From Ferrimonas sp048263965 (GTDB lineage Bacteria > Pseudomonadota > Gammaproteobacteria > Enterobacterales > Shewanellaceae), in contig NZ_JBLXDO010000007.1 in assembly GCF_048263965.1 (NCBI RefSeq), forward strand, positions 1 through 64,000: a stretch of DNA of 64,000 nucleotides. The letters run 5' to 3'. Positions 50,018 to 59,382 of the stretch are shown in pieces; the first letter of the stretch is position 1, and each line of letters opens with the position of its first letter. Made by a program: the position numbers and the translations under genes. The notes under the pieces were generated by a model, which had not been told where the DNA came from, made no database searches, and saw only the letters and a list, made by a program, of their open reading frames with translations.

Positions 50018-51628
50018 TTACTCGAACTTGACCTGACACACGGCCACATCTGCCCCCTGATCTTCAAGAAAGTGTATCCAGCGTGTCTGGTTGTCCTGCA
50101 GTCGGTCTCCCGGTCCCTTCACCTCCAGCCAGCGAGCCTGATTATCCCGGGCCATGAACAGGTCGGGGTGACCGGAGCGATTGCCGCGCAAGTCAAACAG
50201 CTGCCTCTGAAAGCAGGCGCTCAGCAGAGGTCTTGGCAGAGTCTCAAGGGCCAGCTGGGCCAGTTCCAGCGGAAACCAGTCCCACTGCACCAGAGGATTC
50301 AAAATCCCCTGTTTGTCGCGATAGCGCGCCAGCAGTTGTTCTGGACGCCAGTGGTGCAGCGCCTGGTCAAGCTGAGAGCGGCGCCGCTCGGCAAACTGGG
50401 GGCGGTACAGGTCCCTGGGGCCTATCTGGTAGGGGTTGAGAAAGGCGCCGGGCACCGGCTCAAACAGGGCGGGCCAGATGGCCAGCCCCAGCAGGCCGTT
50501 GAGCAGACTGTTTTCGCAGTAATAAACCTGCCAGCCTTGGGCCTGATAGTGTCGGGCCACCTGCAGTTCCACCCGTTCTCCACTGTTGGCCAGGGTCAGC
50601 GTCTGCTGCCTCGCTTTATGCTGCGGCAGGGGAGACCAGCGCCAGTGCCCCTGGCGGGCCAGCTGTTTGCCGAGCCTGGCGCCAACCGTGGCTTCATGCT
50701 CATCCTTTGCGGTTTCCAGCATCTGGGTGACCCGGTCAAGGGCGTGCTGAGGCTGTTCCATTTTGAGGGCGATGCGTGCCTGGCGTTCGCGGCTGGGGGG
50801 CAGTTCGCTCTGACCATAGAGAGTCAAAGCCTGGTCAAACTGCTCACGGCGTTCCCACTCCCTGGCGAACAGCAGTGCCAGTTTCTGACGTTTGCGCTCA
50901 ATCTCCGGCCAGGGCAGGGGCTCTGGCAGTCTGGTGGCCAGTTGCAGCAGGCCGTCAGAGTCGCGCTTGTCCAGGCAGAGGTGACACGCCTTGGCCAGTT
51001 CGCCCAGTAAGAGCCAGGCCTCCAGCGCTTCGCGACAGCCGACTTCCAGCCCGTCGGCGGTGATGGGGTAGGATTCGAACCGTTGGAGCCCCAGATCGCT
51101 CACCACAAATTGGGCCAGGTCCTGATGAAGGTTGCCAAAGTAAAGCAGCTTGAGCGTTTCCAGGATTGCAGGCTCCTTCAGGGACAGAATCCGCAACTGG
51201 TGGCTCGGCACTGGCTCATTCTCAAGGCTGGTCAGCAGCTCGGGCTTGCGCAGCTTGGGGTTGGCCTCTGGCACCATGGCCAGCAGCTCTGCTTTGGTGC
51301 ATAGGCTGGCCAGCTCAGTCCAAGAGCAGCTCGTGTGCCAACAGGCGAAATTGCTTTCAACCAGGGCATTGGCGCGTTCGGCCAGGTTGGGGATCTCGGC
51401 GTAGCTGAGCTTGTCCAGGCGGAACAGGGGTCCCTTGCGGGAGAGGAGTCTCACCAGCAGGCACCGTTCTGCGCGGTTAAGTCGATCGAAGCGGTTCAAC
51501 CACAATGTTTCTGCCGGGCTGAGCAGGTGGGCGCTTCGCCGGCGCACCTCTTCAATGAGGGTCTGAAAGTTGGTCAGGTAGTAATCGGGCGCCAGATCGG
51601 CGCCCGCAGTGTTCACTGGCTTGTCCAT
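50018..51628 (-). CDS. VRR-NUC domain nuclease (FAN1-like)
   Basis: A 536-residue protein. The C-terminal VRR-NUC module has the PD-(D/E)XK-type catalytic motif GHPDLFMARDN...WLEVKGPGDRLQDNQ (about residues 485-515). The upstream region has a SAP-like and TPR-like helical arrangement as in bacterial FAN1 homologues, which act on 5'-flap or cross-linked DNA. Function in bacteria is inferred. No ribosome site is obvious. It lies 20 bases past the amidohydrolase gene on the same strand, so it is likely co-transcribed. Confidence 0.88.
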   Translation of the reverse strand: MDKPVNTAGADLAPDYYLTNFQTLIEEVRRRSAHLLSPAETLWLNRFDRLNRAERCLLVRLLSRKGPLFRLDKLSYAEIPNLAERANALVESNFACWHTSCSWTELASLCTKAELLAMVPEANPKLRKPELLTSLENEPVPSHQLRILSLKEPAILETLKLLYFGNLHQDLAQFVVSDLGLQRFESYPITADGLEVGCREALEAWLLLGELAKACHLCLDKRDSDGLLQLATRLPEPLPWPEIERKRQKLALLFAREWERREQFDQALTLYGQSELPPSRERQARIALKMEQPQHALDRVTQMLETAKDEHEATVGARLGKQLARQGHWRWSPLPQHKARQQTLTLANSGERVELQVARHYQAQGWQVYYCENSLLNGLLGLAIWPALFEPVPGAFLNPYQIGPRDLYRPQFAERRRSQLDQALHHWRPEQLLARYRDKQGILNPLVQWDWFPLELAQLALETLPRPLLSACFQRQLFDLRGNRSGHPDLFMARDNQARWLEVKGPGDRLQDNQTRWIHFLEDQGADVAVCQVKFE

Positions 51629-51648
51629 GGGAACAGCTTAGCCGTGAA

Positions 51649-53274
51649 CTATCGCTGTTCAAACCCCTTGGTGACAAACACGGGGTTGCCATCCAGATAG
51701 GTGGCCAGCACCTGGGTCTGCCAGATCTCGGCGGCCGGCACCTTGAAGTAGTCCCTGTCCACCAGAATGAAGTCGGCGGCCTTGCCGGGTTCCAGCGAAC
51801 CCAGCTGTTTTTCCTGGAAGGCGGCATAGGCGGCTCCAAGGGTAAAGGCGTGCAGGGCTTCCTCCCGGCTCAGGGCCTGCTCCGAGTACCAGCCTGTTGC
51901 CGGTTGCCCCTGATGATCCTGGCGGGCTACGGCGGCGTAAAGCCCCCAGAAGGGGTTGGCCGATTCAATGGGGAAGTCGGAGCCGGCGGCCAGTGGGATC
52001 CCTTTGTCCAGCACGGTGCGCCAGGCATAGGCACCGTGGATACGCACCGGGCCCAGGCGATCTTCCGCCATATTCATGTCTGAGGTGGCGTGGGTGGGCT
52101 GCATGGAGGCGATGATGCCGGCAGACTTGATGGCATCAAAGTCCTCAGGGGCCACCACCTGCAGGTGTTCGATGCGGTTTCGTTGGGTTGGGCCGCCAAA
52201 CTGGGCCATCGCCTTCAGCACTTCCCGGTTGCCCCGGTCGCCAATGGCGTGGACATTGGCCTGGAAGCCGCGATCGATGACCGCCTTGATGCGTTTTTTC
52301 AGCTCTGGCACCGGGTGAATCAGCAGGCCGCGATGCCCCTTCATGTCGCTGTAGTCATCCAGCAGGGCAGCGCCGCGGCTGCCCAGGGCGCCATCGGCGT
52401 AGAGCTTGACGGATCGGGCCACCAGGTGGTCGCCTTCATAGGGGCCAGCAACCCGGCTCAGGGTCTCCACGTCAGAGAGCATGGCATAGATGCGCAGGGG
52501 CAGGGTGCCATTGGCGTCCTTGGCCTGGTACAGGGCCAGGGTGTCATAGCCCACGCCAGCATCGTGGACGCCGGTCAATCCCAGGCTGGAGAGTTGCTTC
52601 AGGGCAACATCCAGGGCGACCCGATTCTCCTGCTCGGTGCGGGCGGGAATCTTCTCCTCGACCAGCGACATGGCGTTGTCCACCAGGATGCCATCCGCCT
52701 TCCCCTGATTGTCGCGGCTAATCTGGCCGCCATCGGGATCTTTGGTGTTGTCCTTGATGCCTGCCATGCTCAAGGCCTTGGAGTTGGCCCAGCCCGCATG
52801 GCCATCGACCCGGCGCAGCCACACCGGCTTGTCTTTGACGATGGCGTCCAGATCCTCGGCGGTTGGGAAGGCGCGGTCGGGCCACAGTTCCTGATTCCAG
52901 CCACGGCCTCGAATCCACTGGGCCTGAGGATTGGCCTCGGCATAGGCTTGGATCCTGGCCAGGGCCTGGGCCTTGCTGGTGATGCCGGTCAGATTCAGAT
53001 CGGATTGCAGGTAACCCTGACCCATGATGTGGCCATGGGCGTCGGTGAGGCCGGGCAGCAGGGTCATCCCTTTCCCATCAAGGCGTCGGTCCGCCTGGGT
53101 AAATGCACCACGGGCGCCGGTCTCCACCACCTTGCCGTTTTTGACCAGCAGGGCGCCAAACTGGGTGAGGCCATCCTGAGTCAGGGTATAGCCGTTGACG
53201 TTGTCCACCAGCAGGGTGTCTGCGGCGGAGGGCAGAGTGAAACACAGGGCCAGGGCAGCGATCAGGGGGCGCAT
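51649..53274 (-). CDS. Exported amidohydrolase (YtcJ-like)
   Basis: A 541-residue metal-dependent amidohydrolase with a signal peptide (MRPLIAALALCFTLPSAA). Motifs include LPGLTDAHGHIMGQGY, the histidine HAIGDRGNREVLKA, RIEHLQVV and AAGSDFPIESANPFWGLYAA. These match the YtcJ/NfdA branch of the urease-related superfamily, which hydrolyses N-formyl or amide bonds. Location is periplasmic; substrate unknown. AAGGA lies before the ATG. Confidence 0.92.
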   Translation of the reverse strand: MRPLIAALALCFTLPSAADTLLVDNVNGYTLTQDGLTQFGALLVKNGKVVETGARGAFTQADRRLDGKGMTLLPGLTDAHGHIMGQGYLQSDLNLTGITSKAQALARIQAYAEANPQAQWIRGRGWNQELWPDRAFPTAEDLDAIVKDKPVWLRRVDGHAGWANSKALSMAGIKDNTKDPDGGQISRDNQGKADGILVDNAMSLVEEKIPARTEQENRVALDVALKQLSSLGLTGVHDAGVGYDTLALYQAKDANGTLPLRIYAMLSDVETLSRVAGPYEGDHLVARSVKLYADGALGSRGAALLDDYSDMKGHRGLLIHPVPELKKRIKAVIDRGFQANVHAIGDRGNREVLKAMAQFGGPTQRNRIEHLQVVAPEDFDAIKSAGIIASMQPTHATSDMNMAEDRLGPVRIHGAYAWRTVLDKGIPLAAGSDFPIESANPFWGLYAAVARQDHQGQPATGWYSEQALSREEALHAFTLGAAYAAFQEKQLGSLEPGKAADFILVDRDYFKVPAAEIWQTQVLATYLDGNPVFVTKGFEQR

Positions 53275-53494
53275 GGCAATTCCTTTTGAATTTAATTACT
53301 TATTATGTTTTTGGGCAGGAGGACACCCTAGCAGCTGCTCCCGGGGCAACGCAATCTGAAGGAGAGTGCGCCCTGGGGGCAAATTTGGAAAAACTGCGGT
53401 CGAAATTGTTGCCTAATTGACGAATATATATGACTTTTATGTGACAAATGGCCATGTTAACGTAAGGGGCGGTATTCTCTAGGGACGGGTGTGC

Positions 53495-55258
53495 ATGGAC
53501 GGTGAAGGACAGGTTTCTGAGGTGAGCAGACTGACCGGCTCGCTTACCGAGACGAAACTGCTGGAGTATCTGGAGGTGATTCGGGTGCTCTTCGCCAACT
53601 CCACCGACATGATGTGGGTGCTCTTTGGCGATCGCTTTATCTGGAGCAACGCAGAATCGGCCCGGCAACTGGGTTTCGACTCCCCTGACAGCCTGGTGGG
53701 ATTGACGCCGGGGGACATCTCTCCTGAACTGCAGCCCGGCGGCATCTCTTCCTACAAACGCGCCCTGGAGGAGATCCAAAGTGCCATCGACCTGGGTCAC
53801 CACAGGTTTGAGTGGTTCCACCAGCACACCAACGGCGACCTCATTCCCTGCGAAATCATCCTTACCGCCATCCCCCTGGTGAACGACGTGGCCCTGCTGG
53901 CCATTGGTCGCAACCTCAGCCTGGTGAAAGAGGTGGAGCAGAGGCTGAAACGTTCCCAGTTTGTGGATGTGTTGACCGGTCTGCCCAACCGACGGGCTTT
54001 GGTGAGGTCCCTGGAAGCTCAGCTGTCAGAACCCTCTGGGCCACTCAGCCTGGTCTGCATCGGCCTGGACCAGTTCAAACGCATCAACGAAGAGTTTGGT
54101 TTCAGAACCGGGGACAAGGTGCTCAAGCTGGTGGCCAGACGCCTGGCGGGCCGGGTCGGCGAACAGGGGGATCTTGGCCGATTCCACGGCGACACCTTTG
54201 TGGTGGTCTTGCCGGGCAAGACCCATGCTCAGGCACTGCAGTGGGCCGAGGCACTGCTGGAGTTTCTGTGTGAGCCCATCTCTCTGGCCAGTTTCACTCT
54301 CGGACTTCAGTGCAGTCTGGGCGTGGCTCACCTCAAGGAGTCGGAAGACGCCCGGACCCTGCTGCAGCACGCCGAGAGTGCCATGTTCCAGGCGAAACGC
54401 AGCAGTGGGCCCAGGCTCTGTTGTTACAGCGCACGGCTGGCGGCGGAACAGGCCCAGGAGCGAAATCTGGTCAACGAGATGCGTGATGCCTTGGAGCGTA
54501 AGGAGTTTTTCCTGGTGTACCAGCCGGTGTTTCACCTGAACAGCGGCCTGATCACCGGGGCTGAAGCCCTGCTCAGATGGCGTCACCCATTGCGGGGTGT
54601 GCTCTCTCCCGACGCCTTTATCGAACAGGCCGAGCAGAGTGGCCAGATAGTGGAGATGGGCCGTCAGGTGCTGGAGATGGCCTGTGTCCAGATGCGCCGT
54701 TGGCTGGATCTGGGGCTTCCCCTCAAGCAGATGAGCATCAATATCTCCGTTCGTCAGATAGAGAATGGTGACCTGGTGGAGTCGATGCTGGACATCCTGG
54801 AGCGTCACCGCATCCCCCCTGAGTGCATGGAGGTGGAGGTCACCGAATCCATGCTGCTGCAGCAAGGGAAGGCGATGGCGGCCCAATTGTGGAAGTTGCG
54901 CCAGGCCGGGGTGGCCATTGCCATCGACGACTTCGGTACCGGTTACTCCTCCTTTGGCCGGTTAAAAACTCTGCCGGTCGACAGGGTGAAGATCGATCGC
55001 AGCTTTGTCCGTGAGCTGGAAAACGATGAGCGCAACGCTTCCATCATTCAGGCGATCATCGCCCTGGCCCACAACCTGGAGATGGTGGTGACCGCCGAGG
55101 GGATAGAAACCGATTACCAGTATCAGTTCCTGCGCAGCCAGCGCTGCGAAGCGGGGCAGGGGTATCTCATCAGCCCACCAGTGGCACCGGTCCGGTTCGA
55201 GCACCTGGTGCGCCAGCGGTGGCAGAAGTTCAGCCGTTCACCGGTTGAGACCGATTAG
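53495..55258 (+). CDS. PAS-GGDEF-EAL protein, probable c-di-GMP phosphodiesterase
   Basis: A 587-residue cytoplasmic protein. A PAS sensor domain (about residues 30-150) precedes a GGDEF domain whose active-site motif reads HGDTF (in RFHGDTFVVVL), so cyclase activity is unlikely. The EAL domain (about 320-570) keeps EALLRWRHP, NISVRQ, EVTES, IDDFGTGYSSF, KIDRSFV and AEGIET, so it should hydrolyse c-di-GMP. ATG at 53495 is used; a GTG at 53489 would add two residues. Its stop overlaps that of the convergent LysR gene by 4 bp. Confidence 0.95.
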   Translation: MDGEGQVSEVSRLTGSLTETKLLEYLEVIRVLFANSTDMMWVLFGDRFIWSNAESARQLGFDSPDSLVGLTPGDISPELQPGGISSYKRALEEIQSAIDLGHHRFEWFHQHTNGDLIPCEIILTAIPLVNDVALLAIGRNLSLVKEVEQRLKRSQFVDVLTGLPNRRALVRSLEAQLSEPSGPLSLVCIGLDQFKRINEEFGFRTGDKVLKLVARRLAGRVGEQGDLGRFHGDTFVVVLPGKTHAQALQWAEALLEFLCEPISLASFTLGLQCSLGVAHLKESEDARTLLQHAESAMFQAKRSSGPRLCCYSARLAAEQAQERNLVNEMRDALERKEFFLVYQPVFHLNSGLITGAEALLRWRHPLRGVLSPDAFIEQAEQSGQIVEMGRQVLEMACVQMRRWLDLGLPLKQMSINISVRQIENGDLVESMLDILERHRIPPECMEVEVTESMLLQQGKAMAAQLWKLRQAGVAIAIDDFGTGYSSFGRLKTLPVDRVKIDRSFVRELENDERNASIIQAIIALAHNLEMVVTAEGIETDYQYQFLRSQRCEAGQGYLISPPVAPVRFEHLVRQRWQKFSRSPVETD

Positions 55259-56130
55259 GGGTTCAACAGGGGCTCTATGGTGTCGATGACGTGCCTGACC
55301 CGGGTGGGTTGGGGCTGATGACGTCGATACACCAGATAGACAGGCTCACACACCGGGTTTTCCAGCGGGTGAACCGCCACCTTCTCCAGCTCAGTGAACG
55401 CTTCCACCGCATACTTGGGCAATACGGTAAAGCTCAGCCCCTTGGCCACCGGCGCCAGAAGCATGCCGATGTGGTTGCAGAATCCTCGCTTGGGCAGCTG
55501 ACTGAGCTGCTGAAACTCACTGAAGTTGGCGCCCAGCAACATGCCGATGTGGTGTTCACCATCCGGGTGCTCGTTGTATCCCAGCTGCATCAGATCATCC
55601 CAACTGGGATTGGTGACCTCTGCCGGGGTGACCAGATAGAGGGGCTCTTCACCAAAAGGGCGATAGGCCAGGTCCGGTTTGTCCCCCAATCGGGTAATCA
55701 GCCCCAGATCCAGGTTACGATTGAGCAGTTCCCGCTCCACCCCTTCATTGGGGGCAAAGGTGTAGTCGATGGTCAGCCCCGGATGTTGTTGCTGCATCCC
55801 CAGCAGTTCTGGGTAGAGCTTCAGTCCCAGGCTGCCCGGTGAGGCAAAGCGAATGGGCCCGGAGAAGGGGTTGTCTGTGGCCAGGTGCTGCTCCAGATGA
55901 GACAGCTCAGCCAGGGTGCGTTGGGCCTGCTGATACACCTCCCGGCCCGCTCGCGTCAGTTGAAAGCTCTTCCCCTCCCGCTGCAAAAGAGCCTGATTAA
56001 AGTGGGATTCCAGCTTCCTCACATGCTGGCTGACTCCGGGCTGGGTCATGGCCAGTTTTTCTGCGGTGCGGGTAAAGTGGCCGGTCTCCACCAGGGTCAC
56101 GTAGGTTTGCAGCCAGATGAGGTTCAACAT
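55255..56130 (-). CDS. LysR family transcriptional regulator
   Basis: A 291-residue regulator with an N-terminal winged helix (LQTYVTLVETGHFTRTAEKL, TQPGVSQHVRKLE) and a LysR substrate domain. ATG at 56130 is chosen because LysR proteins begin a few residues before this helix; the 37-residue upstream extension is AT-rich promoter sequence. It is divergent from the VOC protein gene, the usual target arrangement. The inducer is unknown. Confidence 0.93.
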   Translation of the reverse strand: MLNLIWLQTYVTLVETGHFTRTAEKLAMTQPGVSQHVRKLESHFNQALLQREGKSFQLTRAGREVYQQAQRTLAELSHLEQHLATDNPFSGPIRFASPGSLGLKLYPELLGMQQQHPGLTIDYTFAPNEGVERELLNRNLDLGLITRLGDKPDLAYRPFGEEPLYLVTPAEVTNPSWDDLMQLGYNEHPDGEHHIGMLLGANFSEFQQLSQLPKRGFCNHIGMLLAPVAKGLSFTVLPKYAVEAFTELEKVAVHPLENPVCEPVYLVYRRHQPQPTRVRHVIDTIEPLLNP

Positions 56131-56145
56131 AACAGACAATACTTG

Positions 56146-56166
56146 ATGATTATGAATTCTTATCAT
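56146..56166. promoter_or_regulatory. Dyad between the LysR gene and VOC gene
   Basis: ATGAT...ATCAT arms around GAATTC in an AT-rich stretch; a plausible site for the divergent LysR regulator, whose sites are usually T-N11-A dyads. The dyad is imperfect. Confidence 0.4.
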
Positions 56167-56246
56167 AAAAATCAAAAACCATAATTTCAAGTTCTGGGGC
56201 GAGTTCTCTAACCTGTGCAGCATATTCACTGAACAGGGCAAGCAAC

Positions 56247-56744
56247 ATGACTCAGCAATTTCCCCGCACCTTCTCCCACATCGGTATCTCAGTGCCTGAT
56301 CTGGAGGCCGCCGTTAAGTTCTACACCGAGGTGATGGGCTGGTATCTCATTATGGAGCCTGCCGAAGTGACCGAGGATGACAGCGCCATCGGCATCATGT
56401 GTAACGATGTATTCGGCCCTGGCTGGGGCAGCTTCAAGATTGCCCATCTGGCCACCGGCGACAAGATTGGCATCGAGCTGTTTGAATTCCCCAATGCACA
56501 GAACCCGGAGAACAACTTTGAGTTCTGGAAAACCGGTGTGTTCCACTTCTCGGTTCAGGATCCCGATCTGGAAGGGTTGGTTGAGAAGATTCTGGCGGCA
56601 GGCGGCAAGCAGCGTATGCCGGTACGCTACTACTACCCGGGTGAGAAACCTTATCGCATGGTGTACATGGAAGACCCCTTCGGCAACATTCTGGAGATTT
56701 ACAGCCACAGTTATGAGTTGACCTACTCCTCAGGCGCCTACTGA
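56247..56744 (+). CDS. VOC (glyoxalase/dioxygenase) family protein
   Basis: A 165-residue vicinal-oxygen-chelate protein with two beta-alpha-beta-beta-beta units. Candidate metal ligands are H11 in FSHIGISVPD, E in GIELFEFP, H in VFHFSVQDPD and E in ILEIYSHSYE. Relatives include lactoylglutathione lyase-like and extradiol dioxygenase proteins; the substrate is not evident. Likely controlled by the divergent LysR regulator. Confidence 0.88.
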   Translation: MTQQFPRTFSHIGISVPDLEAAVKFYTEVMGWYLIMEPAEVTEDDSAIGIMCNDVFGPGWGSFKIAHLATGDKIGIELFEFPNAQNPENNFEFWKTGVFHFSVQDPDLEGLVEKILAAGGKQRMPVRYYYPGEKPYRMVYMEDPFGNILEIYSHSYELTYSSGAY

Positions 56745-57370
56745 TCCTCAGGATTGGCCTGACTCACCGCTCGCCGCTCCAGGCGGGCGATCGCCTTGAG
56801 CACCTCTTCCCGGTTTTTGCCGCTTTTTATCCAGGTGGGCAGCCGGGTGAAGTAGGCCCACTTCAGGCCACTGCCTTCGCGCAAGCTGGCCTGGATATAA
56901 GCCTTGAGCGCCTTAAGGTGAGCGGCACCGTACACCCAGACGACCCCATGGCGGGTGGGCTCCTTCAACGCCAGTTCCAGTCCAAAGTAGGGATCGATGG
57001 CGTGATCTGCCGGGGCCGAACGGGTAAAAGAGAGCTCTATCGCATTGTCGGTCTGACAGTTGGGGCAGGGAGCATGGCCCACAGGCGATGAAACCTGGCT
57101 GGCCGATTCAAACGCCAGATTGCAGTGCACAGATTGAAAGCCGCAGCGCTGGCAGGGGCGTGAGCCAAAGCCAGCGACAGGGCCCTGCCAGTGGCTTTTG
57201 CCGGTTTTCAGGGTGTGGGCACAGTGAGGGCAGAACAGGGTGGCGTGCCATGCCCGTATATCCGGGTTGCCTTTTATCAGGGCAACACAGTCGCACTTGG
57301 GGCAGTTTACCTCCACCTGGGTGGCCCAGTACCTCAATGGGTAGCCTGGATCCCGATACCTGCTGTTCAT
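56738..57370 (-). CDS. Protein with multiple zinc-ribbon CxxC pairs
   Basis: A 210-residue protein. Four CxxC pairs (CPKC, CPHC, CQRC and CPNC) occur in the first 120 residues and would form two zinc ribbons. The C-terminal half is a helical domain (HLKALKAYIQASLREGSG, WIKSGKNREEVLKAIARLE). Similar proteins are annotated as zinc-ribbon proteins of unknown function. ATG at 57370 has GGGAG 5 bases upstream. Its 3' end overlaps the VOC gene by 7 bp. Confidence 0.78.
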   Translation of the reverse strand: MNSRYRDPGYPLRYWATQVEVNCPKCDCVALIKGNPDIRAWHATLFCPHCAHTLKTGKSHWQGPVAGFGSRPCQRCGFQSVHCNLAFESASQVSSPVGHAPCPNCQTDNAIELSFTRSAPADHAIDPYFGLELALKEPTRHGVVWVYGAAHLKALKAYIQASLREGSGLKWAYFTRLPTWIKSGKNREEVLKAIARLERRAVSQANPEDQ

Positions 57371-57429
57371 GGTCACTCCCTCTTCTGCTCGCAAGCCAGT
57401 ATACCAAGTTACTTTTTACCAGAACGTGA

Positions 57430-57455
57430 AAAGGGCCCTTCAGGGCCCTTTTTTA
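57430..57455. terminator. Intrinsic hairpin between the zinc-ribbon gene and clsA
   Basis: AAGGGCCCT / AGGGCCCTT around TC, with six T following on the plus strand and an A-run before. It lies upstream of the zinc-ribbon gene and downstream of clsA on the minus strand; it can end clsA transcription. Confidence 0.7.
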
Positions 57456-57518
57456 CTTGTGAGCGAATTACTTGGCAATCAGTACCTTCGTGGTTGGTGG
57501 TTTGCTCTTAGAGCTCTT

Positions 57519-58982
57519 TCAGAGCAGAGGGGCAAAGGTGTAGAAAAACTGCTCCACCAGCTTCTTCCACATCGGCCGTTCCGCCCAGCGAACCCCATCC
57601 AGCCGATGGCTTTGATCCAGATAGCGTTGCAACAGGTCGCCGAGGTTGTGACAAAACTCAGGGTCATCCACCGCCAGCGATACCTCGGAATTGAGCAGCA
57701 GGCTGCGAATGTCCAGGTTCACCGTGCCGATGATGCAGTGGTCATCATCAATCAGCATCGACTTGGTGTGCAGCAGGCCGCCGTTGAAACGGTAGATCAC
57801 CACCCCGGAGCGCAGCAGTTCGGAGAAGAAGGCACGGCTGGCCCACTCCACCATGAAGGAGTCGTTCTTGTCTGGGATGATCAGTTTGACCTCGACGCCA
57901 CTCTGGGCGGCGGTGCGCAGGGCGTCCACCAGCTGCTCGCTGGGCACAAAGTAGGGGGAGGTCAGCACTATGCTCTTGCGGGCATGGTAGATGGAGAGCA
58001 ACAGCACCTGCTGAATCAGGTTGTCCGGCAGCCCCTGGCCTGAGGGGATCACCTGCACCGAGTGGCTGGCGTGGCTGTGGTCCGGCTTGGCCTGCAGCCG
58101 CTCCGGATCCATCTCCTCCAGGGTGCGCAGCCCGGTTTCATACTCCCAGTCCCAGGCCTGTAGCGCCTTGAGCGACAGCACCGACGGGCCGGTGATGCGT
58201 ACCATGATGTCGATCCATTCCCCCACGCCGGAGGACTGCTTGAAGTAGCGGCTGTCCACCAGGTTCATGGAGCCGGTATAGGCGATCTCCTGGTCGATCA
58301 CCACGATTTTGCGGTGCTGACGCAGGTCCATTCTTCTGAGGAACATCCGCAAGGGGTTCACGCCCAGGGCTTTGACGATTTCAATGCCGGCGGACTCCAT
58401 CTTGTAGGCCCACAGGCTGTTGAAGAAGTCGCGGCTGCCGGCACCGTCGAGCAGCACCCTCACCTGAACCCCCCGCTGGCGGGCTTCAATCAGCGCATCG
58501 GCCACTTCGTTGGCCAGGCCTCCCGGATGCCAGATGTAGAACTCCAGGTGCACCGAGCTCTTGGCGTTGTGGATGTCGACGATGATGCGGCGCAGGATCT
58601 CCTGGCAGTTCTCGATCAGCTCCAGATCATTGCCCATCAGGGCGGGAATCCCCAGACGGCGCAGACTCAATTCGTGCAGGGGGCGAGCGTGAGGGCCCTT
58701 GGTCTTACCCACCTCGGCGGCATGTTGCAGCTTCTGGTACCACTGCTGGAAGGGGATGGTCATGGCGCCCACCCGGCGTTTGCGGTGTTTGCCTATGTTC
58801 ATCTCGCCAAACAGCAGATAGACGATGACGCCGAACAGGGGAATGATGTAGACGAGCAGCATCCAGGCCAGGGAGACCCCGAAGGGGCGGCGCTTAAGAA
58901 CGATGCGCAGGGTGACACCAGCCACCAGAATCCAGTAGCCGGCAACCAGTGCCAGGGTTACGAACTGATAAAACTGACTCAC
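57519..58982 (-). CDS. clsA: Cardiolipin synthase ClsA
   Basis: Makes cardiolipin from two phosphatidylglycerol molecules in the inner membrane. The 487-residue product closely matches E. coli ClsA (486): two N-terminal membrane helices (GYWILVAGVTLRIVLKRR), then two phospholipase D HKD motifs (RQHRKIVVIDQEIAYTGSMN and GGLLHTKSMLIDDDHCIIGT). GTG at 58982 is chosen so the protein starts like ClsA; the ATG-led frame further upstream (59159) lies in the intergenic region. Confidence 0.96.
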   Translation of the reverse strand: MSQFYQFVTLALVAGYWILVAGVTLRIVLKRRPFGVSLAWMLLVYIIPLFGVIVYLLFGEMNIGKHRKRRVGAMTIPFQQWYQKLQHAAEVGKTKGPHARPLHELSLRRLGIPALMGNDLELIENCQEILRRIIVDIHNAKSSVHLEFYIWHPGGLANEVADALIEARQRGVQVRVLLDGAGSRDFFNSLWAYKMESAGIEIVKALGVNPLRMFLRRMDLRQHRKIVVIDQEIAYTGSMNLVDSRYFKQSSGVGEWIDIMVRITGPSVLSLKALQAWDWEYETGLRTLEEMDPERLQAKPDHSHASHSVQVIPSGQGLPDNLIQQVLLLSIYHARKSIVLTSPYFVPSEQLVDALRTAAQSGVEVKLIIPDKNDSFMVEWASRAFFSELLRSGVVIYRFNGGLLHTKSMLIDDDHCIIGTVNLDIRSLLLNSEVSLAVDDPEFCHNLGDLLQRYLDQSHRLDGVRWAERPMWKKLVEQFFYTFAPLL

Positions 58983-59382
58983 ATCGTCTGCTAAGTGGCG
59001 GTTATGTGTAGCAAATATACATCCAAAACAGGGGGATGTCCCAGTTACTTTGTGACAAAGCCTAACCGAGCATGACGAGAGCGATAGTGAAGCTTCGAAG
59101 GTCACATTTTCGAGGCGGAATCTGGTTTTGTGACTCAACCCCAAAAAGCTGTAATACAACGATGAGTTCGAATGGTGTTCTGTGATCCATGTGGAAGCGA
59201 ACCGGCCCCCTTTAAAAGAAGATTTTCATTTTCCGCGACCAGTTCTGTGTGAATAAACCCGCAAGAAATTCATTTTCCTTTTCACGGTTAATCAGCATTT
59301 ACCAGACCTTTACCTGAGGTTGGGTAACGTGCCGTCACAGAGATTGAGTCATCAATAGAAAATTGAACATGTCGAGGTATAT
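58983..59382. promoter_or_regulatory. Divergent clsA / response regulator intergenic region
   Basis: About 400 bases that must carry promoters for clsA and for the two-component operon. It holds a short ACATCC/GGATGT inverted repeat (59019-59039) and several TGTGAC/GTCACA half-sites (around 59053, 59101 and 59130) not arranged as a clear CRP site. No RNA gene was recognised. Confidence 0.4.
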
